64,000 nucleotides of DNA, from assembly GCF_001940455.1 (NCBI RefSeq), contig NZ_MKQR01000009.1:657074-721073 (forward strand). Direction: 5' to 3'. Under the pieces are notes generated by a model. It did not search any database, was not told where the DNA came from, and worked only from the letters and a program-made list of their open reading frames with translations. This document shows, piece by piece, positions 16,416 through 30,664 of the stretch. A program made the translations under genes and the position numbers. Within the stretch, counting starts at the first letter, position 1. The number at the start of each line of letters is the position of its first letter. The stretch comes from Actinokineospora bangkokensis. Its GTDB lineage: Bacteria; Actinomycetota; Actinomycetes; Mycobacteriales; Pseudonocardiaceae.

Positions 16416-18059
16416 TCAGCCGACCCAGGGGATCTGCGGTGACCGGTAGTAGTTCACCCCCCAGGCGTCCCAGCGCTGCGCCTGGGCGGGCAGCCGCGTG
16501 CGGAGCCGGTCCCAGCTCTGCCCGGACAGCGGCGTCCACGCGACCTCGGCCAGCTCGGGCAGCCGCGGGTAGAGCATGAACTGCACCGACTTCTCGTCCG
16601 GGGTGATCTGGGTGAACAGGGTCGCCTCGACCCCGAGCACCGCGGACGCGGGCACGCCGTTGACCGTGGTGTCGGGGTTCCACTCGTAGGCGTTGCGCGC
16701 CTCGACGTACCCGGCCCACGCCTGCCCGTAGAGCGGCTCGGTCGCGGTGTACTTCATGTCCAGGTAGGCCCGGTGCGCGGGCGACATGATCAACTTCGCG
16801 CCGCGCGCGGTGGCGTCGCGGGCGGTGGCGTCGTCGGGCCAGGGGTACCAGTACTGTGCCACGGCACCGGCGCCAAAGGGCGACCCGCTCGCCAGCGCGC
16901 TGTTCCAGCCGATGACCTTCTTGCCGTACTTGGCCGCGGTGGCCGTCGCCATCGCCATGAACGCGGTGTAGTCGGCCTCCGGGGTGGTCGCGGCGGCCTC
17001 GTCCCCGCCGATGTGGATGTACTCGCCGGGGGTCAGCGCGGCGACCTCGCGCAGCACGTCGTCGACGAAGCGGGCGGTGGTGGGGGTGCCCAGGCACAGC
17101 GAGCTGAAGCCGACGTCGTAGCCGGTGTAGAGCGGGGGCGCGACACCGTCGCAGGTCAGCTCGCCGTAGGAGGACAGGGCCGCGGTGGTGTGCCCGGGCA
17201 TGTCCACCTCGGGGACGACGGTGATGCCGCGCTCGCGGGCGTGCTCGACGATGGCCGCGTACTCGGCCTTGGTGTAGTAGCCGCCGGGGCCGCCGCCGGT
17301 CTGGGTGCTGCCGCCGTGGGTGGCCAACCGGGGCCAGCTGTCGACCTGCAACCGCCAGCCCTGGTCGTCGGTCAGGTGCAGGTGCAGGCGGTTGACCTTG
17401 TAGGAGCCGAGCTGGTCGATGAACCGGTGCACCACGTCGGGCGGGAAGTAGTAGCGGGCCACGTCGAGCATCGCGCCGCGGTAGGCGTAGCGGGGCTGGT
17501 CGACGATGTGCGCGCCGGGCACCGTCCACGCCACGTCCTGCCTGCTCTCGGCCTCGATGGCGGGCGGGAGCAGCTGGCGCAGGGTCTGGGTGGCGTTGCG
17601 CAGCCCGGCCGCGCCGGTGGCCTCCAGGGTGACCCCGGAGCGCGCCACGTCGAGCCGGTAGCCCTCGGCGCCGATGCCGCGGGCGTCGCGGGTCAGGCGC
17701 AGGGTGATGGTGTTGCCGCGGCGGCCGCTGTCGGTGGCCACCGACAGCGGGAACCCGGTGGCGGGCCGCAGGTCCGCGGCGAGCAGGTCGGCCACCTCGC
17801 GCACTTCGTGCACTTCGCCCGCCCCGCCCGCCCCGCGGGGGACGACGATGGCGGTGCCGGGGGTGAGCCGGAAGTCCTGGCCCGGCTCGGCCCGCGCGCT
17901 CACCGGGGCGGGCACCAGGGTGTCGAGTGTGGACACCGCGGCGAGCGCGGTGGGGGTGGGGGTGGCGGCGCCCGCCGCGGCGGGGGCGGACACGACCAGC
18001 AGGCAGGACGCGACCACCGCCGCCAGCCGCCGCCCGCCCCGCCTGGATAAGTTGCCCAT
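16416..18059 (-). CDS. Secreted beta-N-acetylhexosaminidase, glycoside hydrolase family 20
   Basis: 547 residues. A Sec signal peptide covers about residues 1-32 (basic start, hydrophobic core, AGAA region). The GH20b domain precedes the catalytic barrel, which has HLHLTDDQGWRL and the Asp-Glu pair in HIGGDEAA. The Glu is the acid/base and the Asp assists the substrate N-acetyl group. ATG with GGAGG eight bases upstream. It removes terminal beta-linked GlcNAc or GalNAc outside the cell. It is divergent from GT3 over a shared 162-bp promoter region inside the macrolide cluster. That suggests either chitin-type nutrition or removal of a protective sugar from exported product; the second is inference. 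Confidence 0.93.
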   Translation of the reverse strand: MGNLSRRGGRRLAAVVASCLLVVSAPAAAGAATPTPTALAAVSTLDTLVPAPVSARAEPGQDFRLTPGTAIVVPRGAGGAGEVHEVREVADLLAADLRPATGFPLSVATDSGRRGNTITLRLTRDARGIGAEGYRLDVARSGVTLEATGAAGLRNATQTLRQLLPPAIEAESRQDVAWTVPGAHIVDQPRYAYRGAMLDVARYYFPPDVVHRFIDQLGSYKVNRLHLHLTDDQGWRLQVDSWPRLATHGGSTQTGGGPGGYYTKAEYAAIVEHARERGITVVPEVDMPGHTTAALSSYGELTCDGVAPPLYTGYDVGFSSLCLGTPTTARFVDDVLREVAALTPGEYIHIGGDEAAATTPEADYTAFMAMATATAAKYGKKVIGWNSALASGSPFGAGAVAQYWYPWPDDATARDATARGAKLIMSPAHRAYLDMKYTATEPLYGQAWAGYVEARNAYEWNPDTTVNGVPASAVLGVEATLFTQITPDEKSVQFMLYPRLPELAEVAWTPLSGQSWDRLRTRLPAQAQRWDAWGVNYYRSPQIPWVG

Positions 18060-18152
18060 CGGTCGTCCTCCGGTGTCGGTGATCGGCTGCTCCGATCGGG
18101 TCGTGCGCAGTGAAACCGATCTCCCCCGCCCGGTGCGCCACCCCGGGGATGT

Positions 18153-18168
18153 CTGGGGAAAGTGCTAG
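18153..18168 (+). promoter_or_regulatory. PAS-LuxR (PimM-type) operator candidate, GT3 promoter
   Basis: CTGGGGAAAGTGCTAG matches the PimM consensus at 13 of 16 positions. It lies 40 nt upstream of TAGCGT (18209-18214). The preceding GGGGATGT is also found in front of the 30595 site. Confidence 0.7.
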
Positions 18169-18208
18169 CGCCGCCGCCCGCCCACCGGGGTGCCCGCGCG
18201 GGCGCCGG

Positions 18209-18214
18209 TAGCGT
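18209..18214 (+). promoter_or_regulatory. Probable -10 element of GT3 promoter (TAGCGT)
   Basis: TAGCGT lies 7 nt before the ATG of GT3, which has no Shine-Dalgarno sequence, so a leaderless transcript is expected. Confidence 0.55.
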
Positions 18215-18221
18215 GCCCGCC

Positions 18222-22917
<4,696 letters not shown>

Positions 22918-23034
22918 CACCGGCGAATGCGCGTGATTTCATGGTGACCCGACCTCATCGTCGGTTCTGCCGGTGCCACGCGAATTGCGCGGTCCCGTCG
23001 CTTGCGTCGAGTTCCCGAGCCCGAGGAGATCCCC

Positions 23035-23214
23035 ATGGCATCGAAGTCCAAGAGCACCCGGATCATCGCGCTGGTCGTGGGCGTGTTCCTGCTGATCGGC
23101 GGCATCGCGGGCCTGGTGGCCCAGGACGCGCTGGCGGCGAGCAAGGTCGGCGCCGCCATCGCGGTCCTGGCCGGGCTGGTCTTCCTGCGCATCAGCGCGA
23201 AGGCCAACGCCTGA
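23035..23214 (+). CDS. Small two-helix membrane protein
   Basis: 59 residues. A basic head (MASKSKSTR) is followed by two hydrophobic segments at about 10-27 and 36-50, so it probably forms a membrane hairpin. ATG with GAGGAG seven bases upstream. It follows the GH172 gene by 117 bases and ends at a hairpin. No family recognised and no function assigned. Confidence 0.7.
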   Translation: MASKSKSTRIIALVVGVFLLIGGIAGLVAQDALAASKVGAAIAVLAGLVFLRISAKANA

Positions 23215-23221
23215 GCGCGGC

Positions 23222-23241
23222 GCCGCCCCGCCGCGGGCGGC
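23222..23241. terminator. Hairpin between convergent small genes
   Basis: A 7-bp GC stem (23222-23228 with 23235-23241, 6-nt loop) lies directly between the stop codons of the two convergent small genes. Confidence 0.6.
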
Positions 23242-23583
23242 TCAGGCGAGCCCGGCGCTCTTGAGCGCGTCCTCCACGGAGCGCCGGGCCTTCCTGAACT
23301 CGCCGCTGACCTGCATGGCCGTCAGCGGGCCCAGGCCCGCGGCGAAGCCGCCGCCACCGTGGCTGCCCTGGCCGAGGACCAGGTCGTCACCGTCGACGCG
23401 CAGGTCAAGCAGCAGCTTGTTCTGGTGCTTCTTGGTGATCTCCTTGCCGCCCTCGTGCGCCTGGGCGCTGGCGGCACCGGTGGACACCCACAGGTAGCCC
23501 TTGCCCTCCAGGGCCGAGCGCGCGGTGTCGAGGACCGCGGCCGGGGTCGCGCCGCTGTTCAGGGAAATCTTCTTGGAACCCAC
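23242..23583 (-). CDS. Conserved hypothetical protein
   Basis: 113 residues from GTG 23583, which has GAGGAG eight bases upstream. A second GTG at 23622 with GAGGAA would add 13 residues encoded over the ribosome site, and is less likely. The protein is soluble and mixed alpha/beta: a short beta strand (KKISL), a helix (AAVLDTARSALEGKG), central strands and a basic C-terminal helix. A glycine-rich loop (SHGGGGFAAGLG) is notable. I do not recognise a family. Confidence 0.6.
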   Translation of the reverse strand: MGSKKISLNSGATPAAVLDTARSALEGKGYLWVSTGAASAQAHEGGKEITKKHQNKLLLDLRVDGDDLVLGQGSHGGGGFAAGLGPLTAMQVSGEFRKARRSVEDALKSAGLA

Positions 23584-23863
23584 GATTTCTTCTCCTCTTT
23601 CGATGCGCCCGAGTTCGGGCACACTATTCCTCGTTGATCATAAGGGCACCGGGGTGGGTCCGCAGCGGCAGAAAGTTGTCACCGGTTGGCCGATGGTTGT
23701 CCCCGGGGCGTCGACCTGCGTTGACGTGCGGCAATGCGCCGAGGTCGAACCGGTGGGGTGAATACGAATGTTGTCCGCGCTCGACCGGGGGTCGACCGAG
23801 GTTGAGCGCGGTGGCGACCGGCGGGCGTTTCGGGCCACCCCCGGCGCCCGCTGTACTGGGTCC

Positions 23864-25357
23864 ATGGCAACCGCGCGCGTCCACGAGAGCCCCCCGACCG
23901 CACCCCCGAGCACCCCGGCGGTGGCCCGCCTGCCGCTGGCGGTGGTGGCGGCGGTGACCGCGGCGCTGATGCTGGTGGCCAGCGCCAACTACGGCTACTT
24001 CTTCGACGAGGCCTACTTCGTGGTGGCGGGCGCGGACCACCTGTCCTGGGGGTACTTCGACCAGCCCGCGCTGGTGCCCGCGCTGGCCGGGCTGGCCCAC
24101 CACCTCGCCCCCGGGTCGCTGGTGGTGCTGCGGTTGCCCGCGACGCTGGCCGCGGTGGGCGGGGTGGTGCTCACCGGGCTGATCGCCAGGGAGCTGGGCG
24201 GGGGTCGCCTCGCCCAGACCACGGCGGCGGCGGTGTTCGCCCTGTCCGGGTCGGTGCGGGTGGCGCACTGGCTGGCCACCTACTCCATCGACCCGTTCTT
24301 CTGGACGCTGATCGCGTGGTTGCTGGTGCGCTGGACCCGCCTGCACCAGCAGGGCCGCGCCGCCGACGGGCTGCTGTTCTGGGCCGGGGTCGCCACCGCG
24401 CTGTCGTTGCAGACGAAGTTCCTGGTGCCCGCCCTGTGGGCCGCGGTGCTGCTGGGCGCGCTGGTGTTCGGCCCCCGCGCGCTGCCGACCCGGCCCGCGC
24501 TGTGGTGGGGGGCGCTGGTGGCCGTGGCGGCCACGGTGCCCAACCTGGTGTGGCAGGTGCGCCATGACTGGCCCTACACCCGCATGTCGGAGGTGGTGGC
24601 CCTGGAGTACCCGGGCACCGGGTCGTTCCTGTGGCAGGGCCTGGCGGGCGCCGGGCTGCTGGCGGGGGCGCTGCTGCTGCTGGTGGGCCTGGCCCGGCTG
24701 GTGGTGGCCCGCGAGCTGGCGCCGTGGCGCTACCTGGGCGTGGCGACGATCGCGCTGGTGGTGGCGTTCATCGTGCTGCAGGGCCGCCCCTACTACCTGT
24801 TCAGCCTCTACGCGGTGCCGTTCGCGGCCGGGGCGGTGGCCCTGGAGCGGGTGCGCTGGCCCGCGGCGGCGCGGTGGGCGGGCGCGGCGGTGGCGCTGGT
24901 GTCGGTGGCGGTGTCGCTGGTGAGCCTGCCCGTCTACCCCAAGCGGGTCGCCGAGGCGCTGCCCGACATCCCGCTGGTGGCCACCGCCAAGCAGTACGCC
25001 GAGACCGAGGACCAGCTCAAGCCGCTGGTGCAGACGGTGGCGTCGGTGTACCTGGCGCTGCCGCCCGAGCAGCGCGGGCACACCGCGATCATGACCGACA
25101 GCTACGTGTTCGCCTCGGCGGTCGACCTCTACGGCCCGGCCCAGGGGTTGCCGCGCGCCTACAGCGGCCACCGCGGGTACTTCTACTTCGGGCACCCGCC
25201 GGAGGTCTTCGACAGCGTGCTGTTCATCGGCACCCCGTCCCCGGCGGTGGGCGCGGCGTTCGCGGCGACGACCCCGGTGGCCGAGGGGTTCGCGACCCTC
25301 TACTCCGGCCGCAAGGGCCCGTGGGAGCGGTTGTGGCCGGGGTTGCGGAGCCAGTGA
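23864..25357 (+). CDS. GT39/ArnT-like polyprenyl-phosphate-sugar glycosyltransferase, integral membrane
   Basis: 497 residues with about ten hydrophobic segments. The first extracytoplasmic loop after TM1 carries YFFDEAYFVVAGADHLSWGYFDQP, the DE and YFD signature of PMT_2/ArnT-type enzymes that take sugar from polyprenyl phosphate at the outer face of the membrane. The C-terminal third is an extracytoplasmic domain. TGTACT/TACTGG lies 4-6 nt before the ATG and no ribosome site is visible, so it may be leaderless. It converges on the deoxysugar operon. A cell-envelope role is the default; a role in the macrolide pathway is not indicated by the sequence. Confidence 0.85.
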   Translation: MATARVHESPPTAPPSTPAVARLPLAVVAAVTAALMLVASANYGYFFDEAYFVVAGADHLSWGYFDQPALVPALAGLAHHLAPGSLVVLRLPATLAAVGGVVLTGLIARELGGGRLAQTTAAAVFALSGSVRVAHWLATYSIDPFFWTLIAWLLVRWTRLHQQGRAADGLLFWAGVATALSLQTKFLVPALWAAVLLGALVFGPRALPTRPALWWGALVAVAATVPNLVWQVRHDWPYTRMSEVVALEYPGTGSFLWQGLAGAGLLAGALLLLVGLARLVVARELAPWRYLGVATIALVVAFIVLQGRPYYLFSLYAVPFAAGAVALERVRWPAAARWAGAAVALVSVAVSLVSLPVYPKRVAEALPDIPLVATAKQYAETEDQLKPLVQTVASVYLALPPEQRGHTAIMTDSYVFASAVDLYGPAQGLPRAYSGHRGYFYFGHPPEVFDSVLFIGTPSPAVGAAFAATTPVAEGFATLYSGRKGPWERLWPGLRSQ

Positions 25358-25379
25358 CCGGCCCCGCGACCCCGGTCGG

Positions 25380-26354
25380 TCAGCCGCGCTTGAGCGGTTC
25401 CCACCACGCCCGGTTGTCCAGGTACCACCGCACCGTGTCGCGCAGGCCCTCCTCGATGCCCACCCGCGGCGCGTACCCGAGCTCGGTGGAGATCTTGGTG
25501 ATGTCGACGGAGTAGCGGCGGTCGTGGGCCAACCGGTCGGCGACCGGGCGCACCGCCGACCAGTCGCGGCCGGTGATCCCCAGCAGCCGGGTGGTCAGCT
25601 CCCGGTTGGTCAGCTCGGTGCCGCCGCCGATGTTGTAGACCTCCCCGGCGCGGCCGCGGGTGGCGACCAGGGCGATCCCGGCGCAGTGGTCGTCGACGTG
25701 CAGCCAGTCGCGCACGTTGAGCCCGTCGCCGTAGAGGGGCACCTGCTCGCCGTCGACGAGGTTGGTCACGAACAGCGGGATGACCTTCTCCGGGAACTGG
25801 TGCGGCCCGTAGTTGTTGGAGCAGCGGGTGATCCGCACGTCGAGCCCGTGGGTGGTGTGGAACGCCCTGGCGATCAGGTCCGAGGACGCCTTGGACGCCG
25901 CGTAGGGGGAGTTCGGGGCGAGCGGGTGCTCCTCGGGCCAGGAGCCCTCGTCGATGGAGCCGTAGACCTCGTCGGTGGACACGTGCACGAACCGGTCCAC
26001 CCCGGCCTCCAGCGCCCCCTGCAGCAGGGTCTGGGTGCCCACGACGTTGGTCATGACGAACTCGGCCGCCCCGGCGATGGAGCGGTCCACGTGCGACTCC
26101 GCGGCGAAGTGCACCACCAGGTCGGTGCCCGCCATCTCCTGCTTGACCACGGCGGGGTCGCAGATGTCGCCGCGCACCACCCGCAGCCGCGGGTCGGCGG
26201 CGACGGGGTCGAGGTTGGCGGGGTTGCCCGCGTAGGTGAACTTGTCCAGCACGACCAGCTCGTCGGGGTCGAGCCCGGGCAGCCACCCGGTGAGGGCGCG
26301 GCGGACGAAGTTGGACCCGATGAACCCGGCGCCGCCGGTGACCAGCACGCGCAT
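25380..26354 (-). CDS. rmlB: dTDP-glucose 4,6-dehydratase
   Basis: 324 residues, an extended SDR enzyme. The N-terminal GGAGFIGSNF binds NAD+. The active site has STDEVYGS (Thr, Asp, Glu) and YAASKAS (Tyr, Lys). HFAAESHVDRS and the substrate-binding NNYGPHQFPEK are intact. It converts dTDP-glucose to dTDP-4-keto-6-deoxyglucose, the branch point for all deoxysugars here. Its ATG overlaps the rmlA stop by one base (TGATG). It is the last gene of the minus-strand sugar operon. Confidence 0.96.
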   Translation of the reverse strand: MRVLVTGGAGFIGSNFVRRALTGWLPGLDPDELVVLDKFTYAGNPANLDPVAADPRLRVVRGDICDPAVVKQEMAGTDLVVHFAAESHVDRSIAGAAEFVMTNVVGTQTLLQGALEAGVDRFVHVSTDEVYGSIDEGSWPEEHPLAPNSPYAASKASSDLIARAFHTTHGLDVRITRCSNNYGPHQFPEKVIPLFVTNLVDGEQVPLYGDGLNVRDWLHVDDHCAGIALVATRGRAGEVYNIGGGTELTNRELTTRLLGITGRDWSAVRPVADRLAHDRRYSVDITKISTELGYAPRVGIEEGLRDTVRWYLDNRAWWEPLKRG

Positions 26355-27235
26355 CAGGCACCGCCCCCGGCGGCGCGGGCGATCTCCATGACGTACTGGC
26401 CGTAGCCGGACTTGGCGATGCGCTCGCCCAGGGCGAAGCACTGCTCGGCGGTGATGAAGCCCATCCGCAGCGCGATCTCCTCCAGGCACGCGATGCGGGT
26501 GCCCTGCCGCTTCTCCAGGGTCTGCACGTACTGCCCGGCCTCCAGCAGCGAGTCGTGGGTGCCGGTGTCGAGCCAGGCGAACCCGCGGCCGAGGTTGACC
26601 ATCCTGGCCCGCCCCCGTTCGAGGTAGGCGTTGTTGACGTCGGTGATCTCCAGCTCCCCGCGCGCGGAGGGGGTCAGGCCGCGGGCGATCTCGACGACGT
26701 CGTTGTCGTAGAAGTACAGCCCGGTCACGGCCTGGTTCGAGCGCGGGTGGGCGGGCTTCTCCTCGATGGAGACCAGCCTGCCCTCGGCGTCGACCTCGCC
26801 GATGCCGTGCCGGTGCGGGTCGGAGACGGTGTAGCCGAAGAGCACCGCGCCCTTGAGGTCGGCGGTCTCGGCGCGCAGCAGCTGGGAGAACCCGGGGCCG
26901 TGGAAGATGTTGTCGCCCAGGATCAGCGAGCAGCAGTCGTCCCCGACGTGGTCGGCGCCGATGAGGAACGCCTCGGCCAGGCCGTTGGGCTCGGGCTGCT
27001 CGGCGTAGCTCAGCCTCAGCCCGAGGTCGCCGCCGTCGCCGAGCAGGCGCTGGAAGGCGGGCAGGTCCACCGGGGTGCTGATGATGAGGATGTCGCGGAT
27101 GTCGGCGAGCATCAGCACCGACAGCGGGTAGTAGACCATCGGCTTGTTGTAGACGGGCACGAGCTGCTTGGAGACCCCGAGGGTGGCCGGGTGCAGGCGG
27201 GTGCCGCTGCCCCCGGCGAGGATGATGCCCTTCAC
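26354..27235 (-). CDS. rmlA: Glucose-1-phosphate thymidylyltransferase
   Basis: 293 residues. The nucleotide-binding [11 protein letters not shown], the [16 protein letters not shown] segment, ILGDN with the metal-binding Asp and the EEKP motif are all present. It makes dTDP-glucose from glucose-1-phosphate and dTTP, the first committed step. The GTG start overlaps the upstream ketoreductase stop by four bases (GTGA). Full length for the family. A pathway-dedicated copy beside rmlB is typical of macrolide clusters. Confidence 0.96.
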   Translation of the reverse strand: MKGIILAGGSGTRLHPATLGVSKQLVPVYNKPMVYYPLSVLMLADIRDILIISTPVDLPAFQRLLGDGGDLGLRLSYAEQPEPNGLAEAFLIGADHVGDDCCSLILGDNIFHGPGFSQLLRAETADLKGAVLFGYTVSDPHRHGIGEVDAEGRLVSIEEKPAHPRSNQAVTGLYFYDNDVVEIARGLTPSARGELEITDVNNAYLERGRARMVNLGRGFAWLDTGTHDSLLEAGQYVQTLEKRQGTRIACLEEIALRMGFITAEQCFALGERIAKSGYGQYVMEIARAAGGGA

Positions 27236-28044
27236 CGCGCTCCCTCCTGGTCGGTGCCCGCGGCGGCGGGGACGAGCCCCAGTTGGGCGCGGGCGTCGTC
27301 GGCCAGCTCGTCGAAGTGGCGGTCGAGCAGGGTGTCGAGGTAGCCGGGGCCGAAGCCGAGGTCGTCGTACTCGGGCACCAGCCAGCGCAGCTTGGACACG
27401 TCGACGGTGGTGCGCTTGGTGGGCATGTCGACGAGCTTGCGCTCGGCGCGGGTGCCCAGCCGCTGTTCGAGCCGGTCGACGACGGTCTCGATGGTGTCCG
27501 GGCGCCCGGAGGCGAGGTTGACGACCTCGCCGTGGACGTCGCGGGCGCGCAGGGTGTCGAGCATGCGCATCATGTCGTGCACGCCGAGCAGGTCGCGGGT
27601 GACCCCGGCGTGCACGGTGATCGACCCGGTGAGCAGCTGGCGGATCAGCGAGGGCAGCAGCTGGTGCTGCTGCTGGCCGCCGCCGACGATGTGGGCCAGG
27701 CGCAGCACCAGGAACCGGGCGCCGGAGGTGGCGCAGACGTTCTCCAGGCACAGCTTGTGCCTGCCGTAGGGGGTCAGCGGGAACACCGGCCCGGTCTCGG
27801 TGCCCGGGGAGTCGGGCGCGCCGTACATGCCCGAGCTGGCCGTGGACAGGAAGATGACGGTGCGGCCCTCGGCCCGGCAGCGGCGCAGGGTGTCGTAGAC
27901 GAGGGTGGCCTCGCGCTCGAAGGCGGAGACGTCGGTGATCAGGACGCTGGACACCCCGGCGGCGATGAGGGTGGTGTCGGGGTAGCGGTCGCCGAAGTGG
28001 CGCCGGGAGTGCCCCGCGATGAAGCCCTTTCCGATGATCTCCAT
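27232..28044 (-). CDS. NDP-hexose 4-ketoreductase-like SDR protein
   Basis: 270 residues. The N-terminal dinucleotide fold starts GKGFIAGH rather than a classical GxxGxx[13 protein letters not shown] gives the catalytic Ser/Thr region, and PLTPYGRHK holds the Tyr-x-x-x-Lys pair. This short NAD-epimerase-like group acts as 4-ketoreductase in deoxysugar pathways. It would reduce the C-4 keto group of the dideoxysugar and set its stereochemistry. One base separates it from the upstream 3-ketoreductase gene. The assignment to C-4 is by elimination, since the other reductase in the operon is of the 3-ketoreductase type. Confidence 0.82.
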   Translation of the reverse strand: MEIIGKGFIAGHSRRHFGDRYPDTTLIAAGVSSVLITDVSAFEREATLVYDTLRRCRAEGRTVIFLSTASSGMYGAPDSPGTETGPVFPLTPYGRHKLCLENVCATSGARFLVLRLAHIVGGGQQQHQLLPSLIRQLLTGSITVHAGVTRDLLGVHDMMRMLDTLRARDVHGEVVNLASGRPDTIETVVDRLEQRLGTRAERKLVDMPTKRTTVDVSKLRWLVPEYDDLGFGPGYLDTLLDRHFDELADDARAQLGLVPAAAGTDQEGAR

Positions 28045-28045
28045 G

Positions 28046-29053
28046 TCAGCGTCGCAGCTCCTCGTGGTCGGGGACGCGGACCGCGGTCGCCAGCACCTCG
28101 TCGACCAGCCGCGCGGTGTCGGTGCACGGGGCCGCGGTCGCGGCCCCCGTGGGGTCGGGGCCCGCCAGCGCCGCGGTGGTGAACGCGGCGACGGCCAGCG
28201 CGAACTGGTCGGCGGCGGGCAGGGTGTGCTCCTCGGTGTGGTCCTGCTCCTCGACCCGCAGCACCGGCTGCCAGGTCGCGGGCGGGGTGAAGGCCTTGTC
28301 GGCGGTGAGGGTCCCGGTGGCGCCGTGCACCGCGTAGCGGGAGCGGTAGCCGTGCTGGAAGCCGAACCCGAGGGAGGCGAAGACCCCGTCGGGGGAGACC
28401 AGCAGGACAAGGCCCGCGACGTCGACGTCGCGGGCCTTGTCCACGCGCAGGGTGGCCCCGGCCACGGCCAGGCCGGGGCCCAGCAGCAGCCGGGCCAGCC
28501 GCAGCGGGTACACCCCGGCGTCGAGCAGCGCCCCGCCGCCGAGGTCGGCCCGGTAGCGGATGTCGGTGCCCGGCAGCGGGGGGATGCAGAACTCGGCGGT
28601 GAGGGTGCGCGGGGCCCCGATGCGCCCGTCGGCCAGCAGCCGCTGGACGCGGGCGTGCTGGGGGTGGTGCAGGAAGGTGAAGTTCTCCCGCAGCACCAGC
28701 CCGCGCTCGGCGGCGAGCCGGGTGAGGGCGGTGGTGGCCGCGGCGGTGGTGGTCATCGGCTTCTCGCACAGCACGTGCTTGCCCGCCAGCAGCGCGGCCT
28801 CGGCCCACCGGTGGTGCTCGGAGTTGGGCAGGGACACGTAGACGGCGTCGACGTCGTCGGCGGCGAGCAGCTGCTCGTAGGTCAGCGCGGCGGCCCCGGT
28901 GCCGGACTCGGCGGCGAACGCCTCGGCGCGGCGGGGGTCGCGGGCGGCGACGGCGGTGACCGCCGCGGCGGGGGTGGCGCGCAGGGCGGGCAGGGTGCGG
29001 CGGCGGGCGATCGAGGAGCACCCGAGCAGCCCCACCCGCAGCACCGGGGTCAC
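28046..29053 (-). CDS. NDP-hexose 3-ketoreductase, Gfo/Idh/MocA family
   Basis: 335 residues. The N-terminal GLLGCSSIARR Rossmann motif and CEKPM, with the catalytic Lys of this family, are clear. The family includes SpnN and KijD10, which reduce the 3-keto product of the 2,3-dehydratase to give 4-keto-2,6-dideoxyglucose. It directly follows that dehydratase gene with a GTGA overlap, which fits the two-enzyme 2-deoxygenation. Confidence 0.9.
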   Translation of the reverse strand: MTPVLRVGLLGCSSIARRRTLPALRATPAAAVTAVAARDPRRAEAFAAESGTGAAALTYEQLLAADDVDAVYVSLPNSEHHRWAEAALLAGKHVLCEKPMTTTAAATTALTRLAAERGLVLRENFTFLHHPQHARVQRLLADGRIGAPRTLTAEFCIPPLPGTDIRYRADLGGGALLDAGVYPLRLARLLLGPGLAVAGATLRVDKARDVDVAGLVLLVSPDGVFASLGFGFQHGYRSRYAVHGATGTLTADKAFTPPATWQPVLRVEEQDHTEEHTLPAADQFALAVAAFTTAALAGPDPTGAATAAPCTDTARLVDEVLATAVRVPDHEELRR

Positions 29054-30501
29054 CGCAGGCCCCGCAGGCAGGCGAGCAGGCTGCGGGCCTGGACGTTGAC
29101 GTAGTGGCTGTGGCGCAGCAGCTCGTTGAGCTGGTGCACGGTCAGCCACCGGAAGTCGGCCAGGCCCGCGTCGGGGAAGTCGGGGGCGACCTCGATGATC
29201 TGGTATTCGCTGTGGGCGTGGTAGAACCGGCCGCCCTCCTCGGACAGCTGGGTGGAGAACAGCACCTGCTCGGGGGTGCTGGCGCGGACCACGTCGAGGA
29301 ACGGCGGGTGGTCGCCCGGGGGCAGGTGGTCGTAGTTCTCCGGGGTGCACTGCACGGTGGGGGCCAGTTCCACCACGTCGAGGTAGCCGGGTTCGACGCG
29401 GGCGTTGACCAGGGCGTGCAGCACCCCCTCGACGCGCTTGACCAGCAGGGCGACCACCCCGGTGCCGAAGGGCCGCACGAGCGGCTGGCTCCAGGAGGCG
29501 ACCTCGCGGCCGTTGGTGGTGATGTCGACGGCGACGATGCTGAAGTACAGGCCGAGCTCGTGGCTGATCTCGGCGTCGGTGCGCCGCCAGCCCCGCACCT
29601 CGTGCAGCGGCACCGCGGTGGTGTCGACGTAGTGGGCGGCCTGGCGGGAGGTGATCCAGCTCATCACCTCGGTGGTGGTGTGCAGCCCGCCCGCGGTCGG
29701 CTGGGCGGAGCGGGCGACCGCGTCGGCGAGGTCGGTGCTCGGCTCGCCGAAGGGCGCGGGCGCCGGGGCGGGCATGCACGACAGGACGGTGCGCGCGTCC
29801 ATGTTGACCAGGTTGTCCACCCGCAGCAGCGCGTGCAGCTGGCCCAGGGTCAGCCACCGGAAGTCCTCGGGCAGCTCGGCGCCGTCGTCGAAGCGGGGGT
29901 CGTCGGTGACCTCCACGACCATGTTGCGGTTGCGCTTGCGGTAGAACCACGACCCCTGCTCGGACTGGAGCACGTCGGCGAGCACCTGCTCGGGCGGCGG
30001 GTCGCGGAAGAAGTCCAGGTACGGCACGGGTTTGCCGCCGTGCACCCGGGTGTAGTTGCTCTTGGTGGCCTGCACGGTGGGCGAGAGCTGGACGCCGTTG
30101 ACGTTGCCGGGCTCGGACTTGGCCTGCATCAGGCAGTGCAGGACCCCGTCGACCTCGCGCACGAGGATGCCGAGGATGCCGATCTCGGGCTGGTTGATGA
30201 TGGGCTGGGTCCAGTGCCGGACGTGGCCGTAGTCGGTGCGCACCGACAGGCCCTGCACGCGGAAGAACCGGCCGCTGTCGTGGCGCAGGTCCCCGCCCGC
30301 GGGGTCGAAGTGCCACTGGCGCAGCTGGTCGAAGCGGATGCGGGTGACCTCGTGGCGGTGCGCGGCGTTGCGCTCGGCGATCCAGTCGGCCAGCTCGGAG
30401 TTGGGGGTGGCGCCGTCGAGGGTCGCCGCGGATCGTGCGAGCCGGTGCGGCAGGGTCCCGTCCGGCTTGCGGAGCAGGCCTGTCGCGGCGTGGCGCTCCA
30501 T
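29050..30501 (-). CDS. NDP-hexose 2,3-dehydratase
   Basis: 483 residues made of two homologous halves of about 220, each with a W-x-QP(I/L) segment (HWTQPIINQPEIG; SWSQPLVRPFGTG), a G(V)LH core and a FRWLT end. This tandem fold is specific to the TylX3/SpnO/EvaA family. It removes the C-2 hydroxyl of dTDP-4-keto-6-deoxyglucose, giving the 2-deoxysugar branch. First gene of the five-gene minus-strand operon; ATG with GGAGG six bases upstream. Confidence 0.93.
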   Translation of the reverse strand: MERHAATGLLRKPDGTLPHRLARSAATLDGATPNSELADWIAERNAAHRHEVTRIRFDQLRQWHFDPAGGDLRHDSGRFFRVQGLSVRTDYGHVRHWTQPIINQPEIGILGILVREVDGVLHCLMQAKSEPGNVNGVQLSPTVQATKSNYTRVHGGKPVPYLDFFRDPPPEQVLADVLQSEQGSWFYRKRNRNMVVEVTDDPRFDDGAELPEDFRWLTLGQLHALLRVDNLVNMDARTVLSCMPAPAPAPFGEPSTDLADAVARSAQPTAGGLHTTTEVMSWITSRQAAHYVDTTAVPLHEVRGWRRTDAEISHELGLYFSIVAVDITTNGREVASWSQPLVRPFGTGVVALLVKRVEGVLHALVNARVEPGYLDVVELAPTVQCTPENYDHLPPGDHPPFLDVVRASTPEQVLFSTQLSEEGGRFYHAHSEYQIIEVAPDFPDAGLADFRWLTVHQLNELLRHSHYVNVQARSLLACLRGLR

Positions 30502-30594
30502 GTCGTCCTCCAGGGACAGGGGGGTGTGTTCCCCATTGGTAGCAAGGCGGAACTAGGCAGAACCCTCGTCTGCGGGCGGGGTGGGCGGGGATGT

Positions 30595-30610
30595 CTAGGG
30601 AATGCCCCGG
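30595..30610 (+). promoter_or_regulatory. PAS-LuxR (PimM-type) operator candidate, fused-GT promoter
   Basis: CTAGGGAATGCCCCGG is the best match in the window, 14 of 16 to the PimM consensus. It lies 41 nt upstream of CAGGGT (30652-30657), in the divergent region between the 2,3-dehydratase and the fused glycosyltransferase, so it could serve both. Confidence 0.75.
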
Positions 30611-30651
30611 ATCCCGGGCGCTAGCGGCGGTGGCCCGCGGGCGGCGGCGGG

Positions 30652-30657
30652 CAGGGT
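30652..30657 (+). promoter_or_regulatory. Probable -10 element of fused-GT gene (CAGGGT)
   Basis: A near-TAnnnT hexamer 7 nt before the GTG start, with the same operator-to--10 and -10-to-start distances as GT1 and GT3. Confidence 0.45.
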
Positions 30658-30664
30658 CGGTGGC

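Noticed and set aside
30553-30568. Second PimM-like site (12/16) in the divergent sugar/GT region
   Set aside because: No -10-like hexamer at 40-41 nt on either side. It may be an auxiliary site but is not supported.
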